From assembly GCA_958295665.1 (NCBI GenBank), contig OY282558.1, positions 116,922,838 to 116,986,837 of the forward strand: DNA of 64,000 bases, read 5' to 3'. Source of the stretch: Tipula vernalis (taxonomy: Eukaryota; Arthropoda; Insecta; Diptera; Tipulidae). Numbering within the stretch: position 1 is the stretch's first letter; each line of letters opens with the position of its first letter. Positions 18,641 to 31,785 of this stretch are shown in pieces. Below the pieces are notes generated by a model. That model was not told the origin of the DNA. It made no database searches and saw nothing but the letters and a program-made list of their open reading frames with translations. The position numbers and the translations under genes were made by a program.

Positions 18641-20220
18641 GAAAATCAACTGTGCTATAGCCCACAAATTTTTGGGCGGCAAATCATCTAAAATGGTCCG
18701 ATTACGATGGTTGATACCTCTATAAATAGGTTTCGGGACCTGTAATTGCTGTGACAATTTTCATTTTGATTGCTTGATTATTTCTAAACATTTCTTAGAA
18801 AATTCAATTTTATTGAAAATCAACTGTGCTATAGCCCACAAGTTTTTGGGCGGCAAAAATCTAAAATGGTCCGATTACGATGATTGATACCTCTATCAAT
18901 AGGTTTCGGGACCTGTAATTGCTGTGACAATTTTCATTTTGATTGCTCGATTATTTCTAAACATTTCTTAGAAAATTCAATTTTATTGAAAATCAACTGT
19001 GCTATAGCCCACAATTTTTGGGCGGCAGAAATCAAAAATGGTCCGATTACGATGGTTGATACCTCTATCAATAGGTTTCGGGACCTGTAATTGCTGTGAC
19101 AATTTTCATTTTGGATGGTCGATTATTTCTAAACATTTCTTAGAAAATTCAATTTTATTGAAAATCAACTGTGCTATAGCCCACAATTTTTGGGCGGCAG
19201 AAATCTAAAATGGTCCGATTACGATGGTTGATACCTCTATCAATAAGTTTCGAGGCCTGTAATTGCTGTGACAATTTTCATTTTGATTGCTCGCTTATTT
19301 CTAAACATTTCTTAGAAAATTCAATTTTATTGACAATTAACTGTGCTATAGCCCACAAGTTTTTGGGCGGCAAAAATCTAAAATGGTCCGATTACGATGA
19401 TTGATACCTCTATCAATAGGTTTCGGGACCTGTAATTGCTGTGACAATTTTCATTTTGATTGCTCGATTATTTCTAAACATTTCTTAGAAAATTCAATTT
19501 TATTGACAATTAACTGTGCTATATAGCCCACAAGATTTTGGGCGGCAAAAATCTAAAATGGTCCGATTACGATGATTGATACCTCTATCAATAGGTTTCG
19601 GGACCTGTAATTGCTGTGACAATTTTCATTTTGATTGCTCGATTATTTCTAAACATTTCTTAGAAAATTCAATTTTATTGAAAATTAATTGTGCTATAGC
19701 CCACAAGTTTTTGGGCGGCAGAAATCTAAAATGGTCCGATTACGATGGTTGATACCTCTATCAATAGGTTTCGGGGCCTGTGATTGCTGTGACAATTTTC
19801 ATTTTGATTGGTCGATTATTTCTAAACATTTCTTAGAAAATTCAATTTTATTGAAAATCAACTGTGCTATAGCCCACAAGTTTTTGGGCGGCAGAAATCT
19901 AAAATGGTCCGATTACGATGGTTGATACCTCTATGAATAGGTTTCGAGGCCTGTAAGTGCTGTGACAATTTTCATTTTGATTGCTCGATTATTTCTAAAC
20001 ATTTCTTAGAAAATTCAATTTTATTGAAAATCAACTGTGCTATAGCCCACAAGTTTTTGGGCGGCAGAAATCTAAAATGGTCCGATTACGATGGTTGATA
20101 CCTCTATCAATAGGTTTCGAGGCCTGTAATTGCTGTGACAATTTTCATTTTGATTGCTCGATTATTTCTAAACATTTCTTAGAAAATTCAATTTTATTGA
20201 CAATTAACTGTGCTATAGCC

Positions 20221-23200
20221 CACTAGTTTTTGGGCGGCAAAAATCTAAAATGGTCCGATTACGATGATTGATACCTCTATCAATAGGTTTCGGGACCTGT
20301 AATTGCTGTGACAATTTTCATTTTGATTGCTCGATTATTTCTAAACATTTCTTAGAAAATTCAATTTTATTGAAAATCAACTGTGCTATAGCCCACAATT
20401 TTTGGGCGGCAGAAATCTAAAATGGTCCGATTACGATGGTTGATACCTCTATCAATAGGTTTCGAGGCCTGTAATTGCTGTGACAATTTTCATTTTGATT
20501 GCTCGATTATTTCTAAACATTTCTTAGAAAATTCAATTTTATTGACAATTAACTGTGCTATAGCCCACTAGTTTTTGGGCGGCAAAAATCTAAAATGGTC
20601 CGATTACGATGATTGATACCTCTATCAATAGGTTTCGGGACCTGTAATTGCTGTGACAATTTTCATTTTGATTGCTCGATTATTTCTAAACATTTCTTAG
20701 AAAATTCAATTTTATTGAAAATCAACTGTGCTATAGCCCACAATTTTTGGGCGGCAGAAATCTAAAATGGTCCGATTACGATGGTTGATACCTCTATCAA
20801 TAGGTTTCGAGGCCTGTAATTGCTGTGACAATTTTCATTTTGATTGCTCGATTATTTCTAAACATTTCTTAGAAAATTCAATTTTATTGACAATTAACTG
20901 TGCTATAGCCCACTAGTTTTTGGGCGGCAAAAATCTAAAATGGTCCGATTACGATGATTGATACCTCTATCAATAGGTTTCGGGACCTGTAATTGCTGTG
21001 ACAATTTTCATTTTGATTGGTCGATTATTTCTAAACATTTCTTAGAAAATTCAGTTTTATTGAAAAATTAACTGTGCTATAGCCCACAAGTTTTTGGGCC
21101 GCAGAAATCTAAAATGGTCCGATTACGATGGTTGATACCTCTATGAATAGGTTTCGAGGCCTGTAAGTGCTGTGACAATTTTCATTTTGATTGCTCGATT
21201 ATTTCTAAACATTTCTTAGAAAATTCAATTTTATTGAAAATCAACTGTGCTATAGCCCACAAGTTTTTGGGCGGCAGAAATCTAAAATGGTCCGATTACG
21301 ATGGTTGATACCTCTATCAATAGGTTTCGAGGCCTGTAATTGCTGTGACAATTTTCATTTTGATTGCTCGATTATTTCTAAACATTTCTTAGAAAATTCA
21401 ATTTTATTGACAATTAACTGTGCTATAGCCCACTAGTTTTTGGGCGGCAAAAATCTAAAATGGTCCGATTACGATGATTGATACCTCTATCAATAGGTTT
21501 CGGGACCTGTAATTGCTGTGACAATTTTCATTTTGATTGGTCGATTATTTCTAAACATTTCTTAGAAAATTCAATTTTATTGAAAATCAACTGTGCTATA
21601 GCCCACAATTTTTGGGCGGCAGAAATCTAAAATGGTCCGATTACGATGGTTGATACCTCTATCAATAAGTTTCGAGGCCTGTAATTGCTGTGACAATTTT
21701 TATTTTGATTGGTCGATTATTTCTAAACATTTCTTAGAAAATTCAATTTTATTGACAATTAACTGTGCTATAGCCCACAAGTTTTTGGGCGGCAAAAATC
21801 TAAAATGGTCCGATTACGATGATTGATACCTCTATCAATAGGTTTCGGGACCTGTAATTGCTGTGACAATTTTCATTTTGATTGCTCGATTATTTCTAAA
21901 CATTTCTTAGAAAATTCAATTTTATTGAAAATTAATTGTGCTATAGCCCACAAGTTTTTGGGCGGCAGAAATCTAAAATGGTCCGATTACGATGGTTGAT
22001 ACCTCTATCAATAGGTTTCGGGACCTGTGATTGCTGTGACAATTTTCATTTTGATTGCTCGATTATTTCTAAACATTTCTTAGACAATTCAATTTTATTG
22101 AAAATCAACTGTGCTATAGCCCACAAGTTTTTGGGCGGCAGAAATCTAAAATGGTCCGATTACGATGGTTGATACCTCTATCAATAGGTTTCGGGACCTG
22201 TAATTGCTGTGACAATTTGCATTTTGATTATTAGATTATTTCTAAACATTTCTTAGAAAATTCAATTTTATTGAAAAATTAACTGTGCTATAGCCCACAA
22301 GTTTTTGGGCGGCAGAAATCTAAAATGGTCCGATTACGATGGTTGATACCTCTATGAATAGGTTTCGAGGCCTGTAAGTGCTGTGACAATTTTCATTTTG
22401 ATTGCTCGATTATTTCTAAACATTTCTTAGAAAATTCAATTTTATTGAAAATCAACTGTGCTATAGCCCACAAGTTTTTGGGCGGCAGAAATCTAAAATG
22501 GTCCGATTACGATGGTTGATACCTCTATCAATAGGTTTCGAGGCCTGTAATTGCTGTGACAATTTTCATTTTGATTGCTCGATTATTTCTAAACATTTCT
22601 TAGAAAATTCAATTTTATTGACAATTAACTGTGCTATAGCCCACTAGTTTTTGGGCGGCAAAAATCTAAAATGGTCCGATTACGATGATTGATACCTCTA
22701 TCAATAGGTTTCGGGACCTGTAATTGCTGTGACAATTTTCATTTTGATTGGTCGATTATTTCTAAACATTTCTTAGAAAATTCAATTTTATTGAAAATCA
22801 ACTGTGCTATAGCCCACAATTTTTGGGCGGCAGAAATCTAAAATGGTCCGATTACGATGGTTGATACCTCTATCAATAGGTTTCGAGGCCTGTAATTGCT
22901 GTGACAATTTTCATTTTGATTGCTCGATTATTTCTAAACATTTCTTAGAAAATTCAATTTTATTGACAATTAACTGTGCTATAGCCCACTAGTTTTTGGG
23001 CGGCAAAAATCTAAAATGGTCCGATTACGATGATTGATACCTCTATCAATAGGTTTCGGGACCTGTAATTGCTGTGACAATTTTCATTTTGATTGGTCGA
23101 TTATTTCTAAACATTTCTTAGAAAATTCAGTTTTATTGAAAAATTAACTGTGCTATAGCCCACAAGTTTTTGGGCCGCAGAAATCTAAAATGGTCCGATT

Positions 23201-26105
23201 ACGATGATTGATACCTCTATCAATAGGTTTCGGGACCTGTAATTGCTGTGACAATTTTCATTTTGATTGCTCGATTATTTCTAAACATTTCTTAGAAAAT
23301 TCAATTTTATTGAAAATCAACTGTGCTATAGCCCACAATTTTTGGGCGGCAGAAATCTAAAATGGTCCGATTACGATGGTTGATACCTCTATCAATAGGT
23401 TTCGGGACCTGTAATTGCTGTGACAATTTGCATTTTGATTATTAGATTATTTCTAAACATTTCTTAGAAAATTCAATTTTATTGAAAAATTAACTGTGCT
23501 ATAGCCCACAAGTTTTTGGGCGGCAGAAATCTAAAATGGTCCGATTACGATGGTTGATACCTCTATGAATAGGTTTCGAGGCCTGTAAGTGCTGTGACAA
23601 TTTTCATTTTGATTGCTCGATTATTTCTAAACATTTCTTAGAAAATTCAATTTTATTGAAAATCAACTGTGCTATAGCCCACAAGTTTTTGGGCGGCAGA
23701 AATCTAAAATGGTCCGATTACGATGGTTGATACCTCTATCAATAGGTTTCGAGGCCTGTAATTGCTGTGACAATTTTCATTTTGATTGCTCGATTATTTC
23801 TAAACATTTCTTAGAAAATTCAATTTTATTGACAATTAACTGTGCTATAGCCCACTAGTTTTTGGGCGGCAAAAATCTAAAATGGTCCGATTACGATGAT
23901 TGATACCTCTATCAATAGGTTTCGGGACCTGTAATTGCTGTGACAATTTTCATTTTGATTGCTCGATTATTTCTAAACATTTCTTAGAAAATTCAATTTT
24001 ATTGAAAATCAACTGTGCTATAGCCCACAATTTTTGGGCGGCAGAAATCTAAAATGGTCCGATTACGATGGTTGATACCTCTATCAATAGGTTTCGAGGC
24101 CTGTAATTGCTGTGACAATTTTCATTTTGATTGCTCGATTATTTCTAAACATTTCTTAGAAAATTCAATTTTATTGACAATTAACTGTGCTATAGCCCAC
24201 TAGTTTTTGGGCGGCAAAAATCTAAAATGGTCCGATTACGATGATTGATACCTCTATCAATAGGTTTCGGGACCTGTAATTGCTGTGACAATTTTCATTT
24301 TGATTGCTCGATTATTTCTAAACATTTCTTAGAAAATTCAGTTTTATTGAAAAATTAACTGTGCTATAGCCCACAAGTTTTTGGGCCGCAGAAATCTAAA
24401 ATGGTCCGATTACGATGGTTGATACCTCTATGAATAGGTTTCGAGGCCTGTAAGTGCTGTGACAATTTTCATTTTGATTGCTCGATTATTTCTAAACATT
24501 TCTTAGAAAATTCAATTTTATTGAAAATCAACTGTGCTATAGCCCACAAGTTTTTGGGCGGCAGAAATCTAAAATGGTCCGATTACGATGGTTGATACCT
24601 CTATCAATAGGTTTCGAGGCCTGTAATTGCTGTGACAATTTTCATTTTGATTGCTCGATTATTTCTAAACATTTCTTAGAAAATTCAATTTTATTGAAAA
24701 TCAACTGTGCTATAGCCCACAATTTTTGGGCGGCAGAAATCTAAAATGGTCCGATTACGATGGTTGATACCTCTATCAATAGGTTTCGGGACCTGTAATT
24801 GCTGTGACAATTTTCATTTTGATTGCTCGATTATTTCTAAACATTTCTTAAAAAATTCAATTTTATTGAAAATCAACTGTGCTATAGCCCACAAGTTTTT
24901 GGGCGGCAGAAATCTAAAATGGTCCGATTACGATGGTTGATACCTCTATCAATAGGTTTCGAGGCCTGTAATTGCTGTGACAATTTTCATTTTGATTGCT
25001 CGATTATTTCTAAACATTTCTTAGAAAATTCAATTTTATTGAAAATCAACTGTGCTATAGCCCACAATTTTTGGGCGGCAGAAATCTAAAATGGTCCGAT
25101 TACGATGGTTGATACCTCTATCAATAGGTTTCGAGGCCTGTAATTGCTGTGACAATTTTCATTTTGATTGCTCGATTATTTCTAAACATTTCTTAGAAAA
25201 TTCAATTTTATTGACAATTAACTGTGCTATAGCCCACTAGTTTTTGGGCGGCAAAAATCTAAAATGGTCCGATTACGATGATTGATACCTCTATCAATAG
25301 GTTTCGGGACCTGTAATTGCTGTGACAATTTTCATTTTGATTGCTCGATTATTTCTAAACATTTCTTAGAAAATTCAATTTTATTGAAAATCAACTGTGC
25401 TATAGCCCACAATTTTTGGGCGGCAGAAATCTAAAATGGTCCGATTACGATGGTTGATACCTCTATCAATAGGTTTCGAGGCCTGTAATTGCTGTGACAA
25501 TTTTCATTTTGATTGCTCGATTATTTCTAAACATTTCTTAGAAAATTCAATTTTATTGACAATTAACTGTGCTATAGCCCACTAGTTTTTGGGCGGCAAA
25601 AATCTAAAATGGTCCGATTACGATGATTGATACCTCTATCAATAGGTTTCGGGACCTGTAATTGCTGTGACAATTTTCATTTTGATTGGTCGATTATTTC
25701 TAAACATTTCTTAGAAAATTCAGTTTTATTGAAAAATTAACTGTGCTATAGCCCACAAGTTTTTGGGCCGCAGAAATCTAAAATGGTCCGATTACGATGG
25801 TTGATACCTCTATGAATAGGTTTCGAGGCCTGTAAGTGCTGTGACAATTTTCATTTTGATTGCTCGATTATTTCTAAACATTTCTTAGAAAATTCAATTT
25901 TATTGAAAATCAACTGTGCTATAGCCCACAAGTTTTTGGGCGGCAGAAATCTAAAATGGTCCGATTACGATGGTTGATACCTCTATCAATAGGTTTCGAG
26001 GCCTGTAATTGCTGTGACAATTTTCATTTTGATTGCTCGATTATTTCTAAACATTTCTTAGAAAATTCAATTTTATTGACAATTAACTGTGCTATAGCCC
26101 ACTAG
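20221..26105 (+). repeat. 345-bp dimeric higher-order repeats (CACTAG marker)
   Basis: The marker CACTAGTTTTTGGGC occurs at 20221, 20566, 20911, 21431, 22642, 22987, 23853, 24198, 25235, 25580 and 26100. Pairs 345 bp apart (173 + 172) recur, and other gaps are 520, 866, 1037 and 1211 bp. A GGGCCGC marker near 21096, 23172, 24383 and 25766 also shows gaps of 1211 bp and multiples. Dimers therefore sit inside larger amplified blocks. Confidence 0.8.
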
Positions 26106-29100
26106 TTTTTGGGCGGCAAAAATCTAAAATGGTCCGATTACGATGATTGATACCTCTATCAATAGGTTTCGGGACCTGTAATTGCTGTGACAATTTTCAT
26201 TTTGATTGGTCGATTATTTCTAAACATTTCTTAGAAAATTCAATTTTATTGAAAATCAACTGTGCTATAGCCCACAATTTTTGGGCGGCAGAAATCTAAA
26301 ATGGTCCGATTACGATGGTTGATACCTCTATCAATAAGTTTCGAGGCCTGTAATTGCTGTGACAATTTTTATTTTGATTGGTCGATTATTTCTAAACATT
26401 TCTTAGAAAATTCAATTTTATTGACAATTAACTGTGCTATAGCCCACAAGTTTTTGGGCGGCAAAAATCTAAAATGGTCCGATTACGATGATTGATACCT
26501 CTACCAATAGGTTTCGGGACCTGTAATTGCTGTGACAATTTTCATTTTGATTGCTCGATTATTTCTAAACATTTCTTAGAAAATTCAATTTTATTGAAAA
26601 TTAATTGTGCTATAGCCCACAAGTTTTTGGGCGGCAGAAATCTAAAATGGTCCGATTACGATGGTTGATACCTCTATCAATAGGTTTCGGGACCTGTGAT
26701 TGCTGTGACAATTTTCATTTTGATTGCTCGATTATTTCTAAACATTTCTTAGACAATTCAATTTTATTGAAAATCAACTGTGCTATAGCCCACAAGTTTT
26801 TGGGCGGCAGAAATCTAAAATGGTCCGATTACGATGGTTGATACCTCTATCAATAGGTTTCGGGACCTGTAATTGCTGTGACAATTTGCATTTTGATTAT
26901 TAGATTATTTCTAAACATTTCTTAGAAAATTCAATTTTATTGAAAAATTAACTGTGCTATAGCCCACAAGTTTTTGGGCGGCAGAAATCTAAAATGGTCC
27001 GATTACGATGGTTGATACCTCTATGAATAGGTTTCGAGGCCTGTAAGTGCTGTGACAATTTTCATTTTGATTGCTCGATTATTTCTAAACATTTCTTAGA
27101 AAATTCAATTTTATTGAAAATCAACTGTGCTATAGCCCACAAGTTTTTGGGCGGCAGAAATCTAAAATGGTCCGATTACGATGGTTGATACCTCTATGAA
27201 TAGGTTTCGAGGCCTGTAATTGCTGTGACAATTTTCATTTTGATTGCTCGATTATTTCTAAACATTTCTTAGAAAATTCAATTTTATTGAAAATCAACTG
27301 TGCTATAGCCCACAAGTTTTTGGGCGGCAGAAATCTAAAATGGTCCGATTACGATGATTGATACCTCTATCAATAGGTTGCGGGACTTGTAATTGCTGTG
27401 ACAATTTTCATTTTGATTGCTCGATTATTTCTAAACATTTCTTAGAAAATTCAATTTTATTGAAAATCAACTGTGCTATAGTCCACCAGTTTTTGGGCAG
27501 CAGAAATCTAAAATGGTCCGATTACGATGGTTGATACCTCTATCAATAGGTTTCGGGACCTGTAATTGCTGTGACAATTTTCATTTTGATTGCTCGATTA
27601 TTTCTAAACATTTCTTAGAAAATTCAATTTTATTGAAAATCAACTGTGCTATAGCCCACAAGTTTTTGGGCGGCAGAAATCTAAAATGGTCCGATTACGA
27701 TGGTTGATACCTCTATCAATAGGTTGCGGGACCTGTAATTGCTGTGACAATTTTCATTTTGATTGCTCGATTATTTCTAAACATTTCTTAGAAAATTCAA
27801 TTTTATTGAAAATCAACTGTGCTATAGCCCACAATTTTTGGGCGGCAGAAATCTAAAATGGTCCGATTACGATGGTTGATACCTCTATCAATAGGTTTCG
27901 AGGCCCGTAATTGCTGTGACAATTTACATTTTGATTGCTCGATTATTTCTAAACATTTCTTAGAAAATTCAATTTTATTGACAATTAACTGTGCTATAGC
28001 CCACAAGTTTTTGGGCGGCAAAAATCTAAAATGGTCCGATTACGATGATTGATACCTCTATCAATAGGTTTCGGGACCTGTAATTGCTGTGACAATTTTC
28101 ATTTTGATTGCTCAATTATTTCTAAACATTTCTTAGAAAATTCAATTTTATTGAAAATCAACTGTGCTATAGCCCACAAGTTTTTGGGCGGCAAAAATCT
28201 AAAATGGTCCGATTACGATGATTGATACCTCTATCAATAGGTTTCGGGACCTGTAATTGCTGTGACAATTTTCATTTACAATTAACTGTGCTATAGCCCA
28301 CAAGTTTTTGGGCGGCAAAAATCTAAAATGGTCCGATTACGATGGTTGATACCTCTATGAATAGGTTTCGAGGCCTGTAATTGCTGTGACAATTTTCATT
28401 TTGATTGCTCGATTATTTCTAAACATTTCTTAGAAAATTCAATTTTATTGAAAATCAACTGTGCTATAGCCCACAATTTTTGGGCGGCAGAAATCTAAAA
28501 TGGTCCGATTACGATGGTTGATACCTCTATCAATAGGTTTCGAGGCCTGTAATTGCTGTGACAATTTTCATTTTGATTGCTCGATTATTTCTAAACATTT
28601 CTTAGAAAATTCAATTTTATTGACAATTAACTGTGCTATAGCCCACTAGTTTTTGGGCGGCAAAAATCTAAAATGGTCCGATTACGATGATTGATACCTC
28701 TATCAATAGGTTTCGGGACCTGTAATTGCTGTGACAATTTTCATTTTGATTGGTCGATTATTTCTAAACATTTCTTAGAAAATTCAATTTTATTGAAAAT
28801 CAACTGTGCTATAGCCCACAATTTTTGGGCGGCAGAAATCTAAAATGGTCCGATTACGATGGTTGATACCTCTATCAATAAGTTTCGAGGCCTGTAATTG
28901 CTGTGACAATTTTTATTTTGATTGGTCGATTATTTCTAAACATTTCTTAGAAAATTCAATTTTATTGACAATTAACTGTGCTATAGCCCACAAGTTTTTG
29001 GGCGGCAAAAATCTAAAATGGTCCGATTACGATGATTGATACCTCTACCAATAGGTTTCGGGACCTGTAATTGCTGTGACAATTTTCATTTTGATTGCTC

Positions 29101-30710
29101 GATTATTTCTAAACATTTCTTAGAAAATTCAATTTTATTGAAAATTAATTGTGCTATAGCCCACAAGTTTTTGGGCGGCAGAAATCTAAAATGGTCCGAT
29201 TACGATGGTTGATACCTCTATCAATAGGTTTCGGGACCTGTGATTGCTGTGACAATTTTCATTTTGATTGCTCGATTATTTCTAAACATTTCTTAGACAA
29301 TTCAATTTTATTGAAAATCAACTGTGCTATAGCCCACAAGTTTTTGGGCGGCAGAAATCTAAAATGGTCCGATTACGATGGTTGATACCTCTATCAATAG
29401 GTTTCGGGACCTGTAATTGCTGTGACAATTTGCATTTTGATTATTAGATTATTTCTAAACATTTCTTAGAAAATTCAATTTTATTGAAAAATTAACTGTG
29501 CTATAGCCCACAAGTTTTTGGGCGGCAGAAATCTAAAATGGTCCGATTACGATGGTTGATACCTCTATGAATAGGTTTCGAGGCCTGTAAGTGCTGTGAC
29601 AATTTTCATTTTGATTGCTCGATTATTTCTAAACATTTCTTAGAAAATTCAATTTTATTGAAAATCAACTGTGCTATAGCCCACAAGTTTTTGGGCGGCA
29701 GAAATCTAAAATGGTCCGATTACGATGGTTGATACCTCTATGAATAGGTTTCGAGGCCTGTAATTGCTGTGACAATTTTCATTTTGATTGCTCGATTATT
29801 TCTAAACATTTCTTAGAAAATTCAATTTTATTGAAAATCAACTGTGCTATAGCCCACAAGTTTTTGGGCGGCAGAAATCTAAAATGGTCCGATTACGATG
29901 ATTGATACCTCTATCAATAGGTTGCGGGACTTGTAATTGCTGTGACAATTTTCATTTTGATTGCTCGATTATTTCTAAACATTTCTTAGAAAATTCAATT
30001 TTATTGAAAATCAACTGTGCTATAGTCCACCAGTTTTTGGGCAGCAGAAATCTAAAATGGTCCGATTACGATGGTTGATACCTCTATCAATAGGTTTCGG
30101 GACCTGTAATTGCTGTGACAATTTTCATTTTGATTGCTCGATTATTTCTAAACATTTCTTAGAAAATTCAATTTTATTGAAAATCAACTGTGCTATAGCC
30201 CACAAGTTTTTGGGCGGCAGAAATCTAAAATGGTCCGATTACGATGGTTGATACCTCTATCAATAGGTTGCGGGACCTGTAATTGCTGTGACAATTTTCA
30301 TTTTGATTGCTCGATTATTTCTAAACATTTCTTAGAAAATTCAATTTTATTGAAAATCAACTGTGCTATAGCCCACAATTTTTGGGCGGCAGAAATCTAA
30401 AATGGTCCGATTACGATGGTTGATACCTCTATCAATAGGTTTCGAGGCCCGTAATTGCTGTGACAATTTACATTTTGATTGCTCGATTATTTCTAAACAT
30501 TTCTTAGAAAATTCAATTTTATTGACAATTAACTGTGCTATAGCCCACAAGTTTTTGGGCGGCAAAAATCTAAAATGGTCCGATTACGATGATTGATACC
30601 TCTATCAATAGGTTTCGGGACCTGTAATTGCTGTGACAATTTTCATTTTGATTGCTCAATTATTTCTAAACATTTCTTAGAAAATTCAATTTTATTGAAA
30701 ATCAACTGTC
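25735..30710 (+). repeat. 2,544-bp segmental tandem duplication inside the array
   Basis: Private variants repeat at a constant 2,544-bp shift. Examples are the unusual monomers at 26301 and 28845, 26605 and 29149, 27513 and 30057, 27858 and 30402, the CACTAG marker at 26100 and 28644, and GCTCAATT at about 28110 and 30654. The shift is not a multiple of 173, because a partial monomer lies at the joint near 28277. Confidence 0.85.
28260..28320 (+). repeat. truncated monomer at the duplication joint
   Basis: TGACAATTTTCATTT at 28263-28277 is followed directly by ACAATTAACTGTGC, so about 67 bases of the monomer are missing. The point coincides with the boundary between the two 2,544-bp copies. 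Confidence 0.75.
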
Positions 30711-30800
30711 TATAGCCCACAAGTTTTTGGGCGGCAGAAATCTAAAATGGTCCGATTACGATGGTTGATAGGCCTTTAATGTATTCTTAGAAAATCCAAT
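30700..30800 (+). repeat. rearranged monomer with short filler
   Basis: GATGGTTGATA ends at 30770 and is followed by GGCCTTTAATGTA (30771-30783), which is not part of the monomer, before TTCTTAGAAAATCCAATTTT resumes. About 85-100 bases of monomer are lost. It marks the right end of the 2,544-bp duplication and the start of a block rich in short monomers. Confidence 0.7.
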
Positions 30801-30857
30801 TTTATTGAAAATCAACTGTGCTATAGCCCACAAGTTTTTGGGCGGCAGAAATCTAAA

Positions 30858-30992
30858 ATGGTCCGATTACGTTGGTTGATACCTCTATCAATAGGTTTCG
30901 GGACCTGTAATTGCTGTGACAATTTTCATTTTGATTGCTCGATTATTTCTAAACATTTCTTAGAAAATTCGATTTTAAGGCAGAAATCTAAA
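30858..30992 (+). repeat. 135-bp short monomer (first of eight)
   Basis: A net 38-base deletion joins TTTTA to GGCAGAAATC and removes the segment with the GCCCA/TGGGC dyad. The same short form begins at 31166, 31827, 32826, 45929, 55417, 57110 and 57764. Five share the joint TTTTAAGG, one has TTTCAAGG, and two have TTTCAGGG. Because 135 is a multiple of three, small ORFs run through these joints, which explains the longer ORFs seen here. Confidence 0.85.
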
Positions 30993-31785
30993 ATGGTCCG
31001 ATTACGATGGTTGATACCTCTATCAATAGGTTTCGGGACCTGTAATTGCTGTGAAAATTTTCATTTTGATTGCTCGATTATTTCTAAACATTTGTTAGAA
31101 AATTCAATTTTATAGAAAATCAACTGTGCTTTAGCCCACAAGTTTTTGGGCGGCAGAAATCTAAAATGGTTCGATTACGATGGTTGATACCTCTATCAAT
31201 AGGTTGCGGGACCTGTAATTGCTGTGACAATTTTCATTTTGATTGCTCGATTATTTCTAAACATTTCTTAGACAATTCAATTTTAAGGCAGAAATCTAAA
31301 ATGGTCCGATTACGATGGTTGATACCTCTATCAATAGGTTTCGGGACCTGTAATTGCTGTGACAATTTTCATTTTGATTGCTCGATTATTTCTAAACATT
31401 TCTTAGAAAATTCAATTTTATTGAAAATCAACTGTGCTATATATAGCCCACCAGTTTTTGGGCGGCAGAAATCTAAAATGGTCCGATTACGATGGTTAAT
31501 ACCTCTATCAATAAGTTTCGAGGCCTGTAATTGCTCTGACAATTTTCATTTTGATTGCTCGATTATTTCTAAACATTTCTTAGAAAATTCAATTTTATTG
31601 AAAATCAACTGTGCTATATATAGCCCACCAGTTTTTGGGCGGCAGAAATCTAAAATGGTCCGATTACGATGGTTGATACCTCTATCAATAGGTTTCGGGA
31701 CCTGTAATTGCTGTGACAATTTTCATTTTGATTGCTCGATTATTTCTAAACATTTCTTAGACAATTCAATTTTATTGAAAATCAA

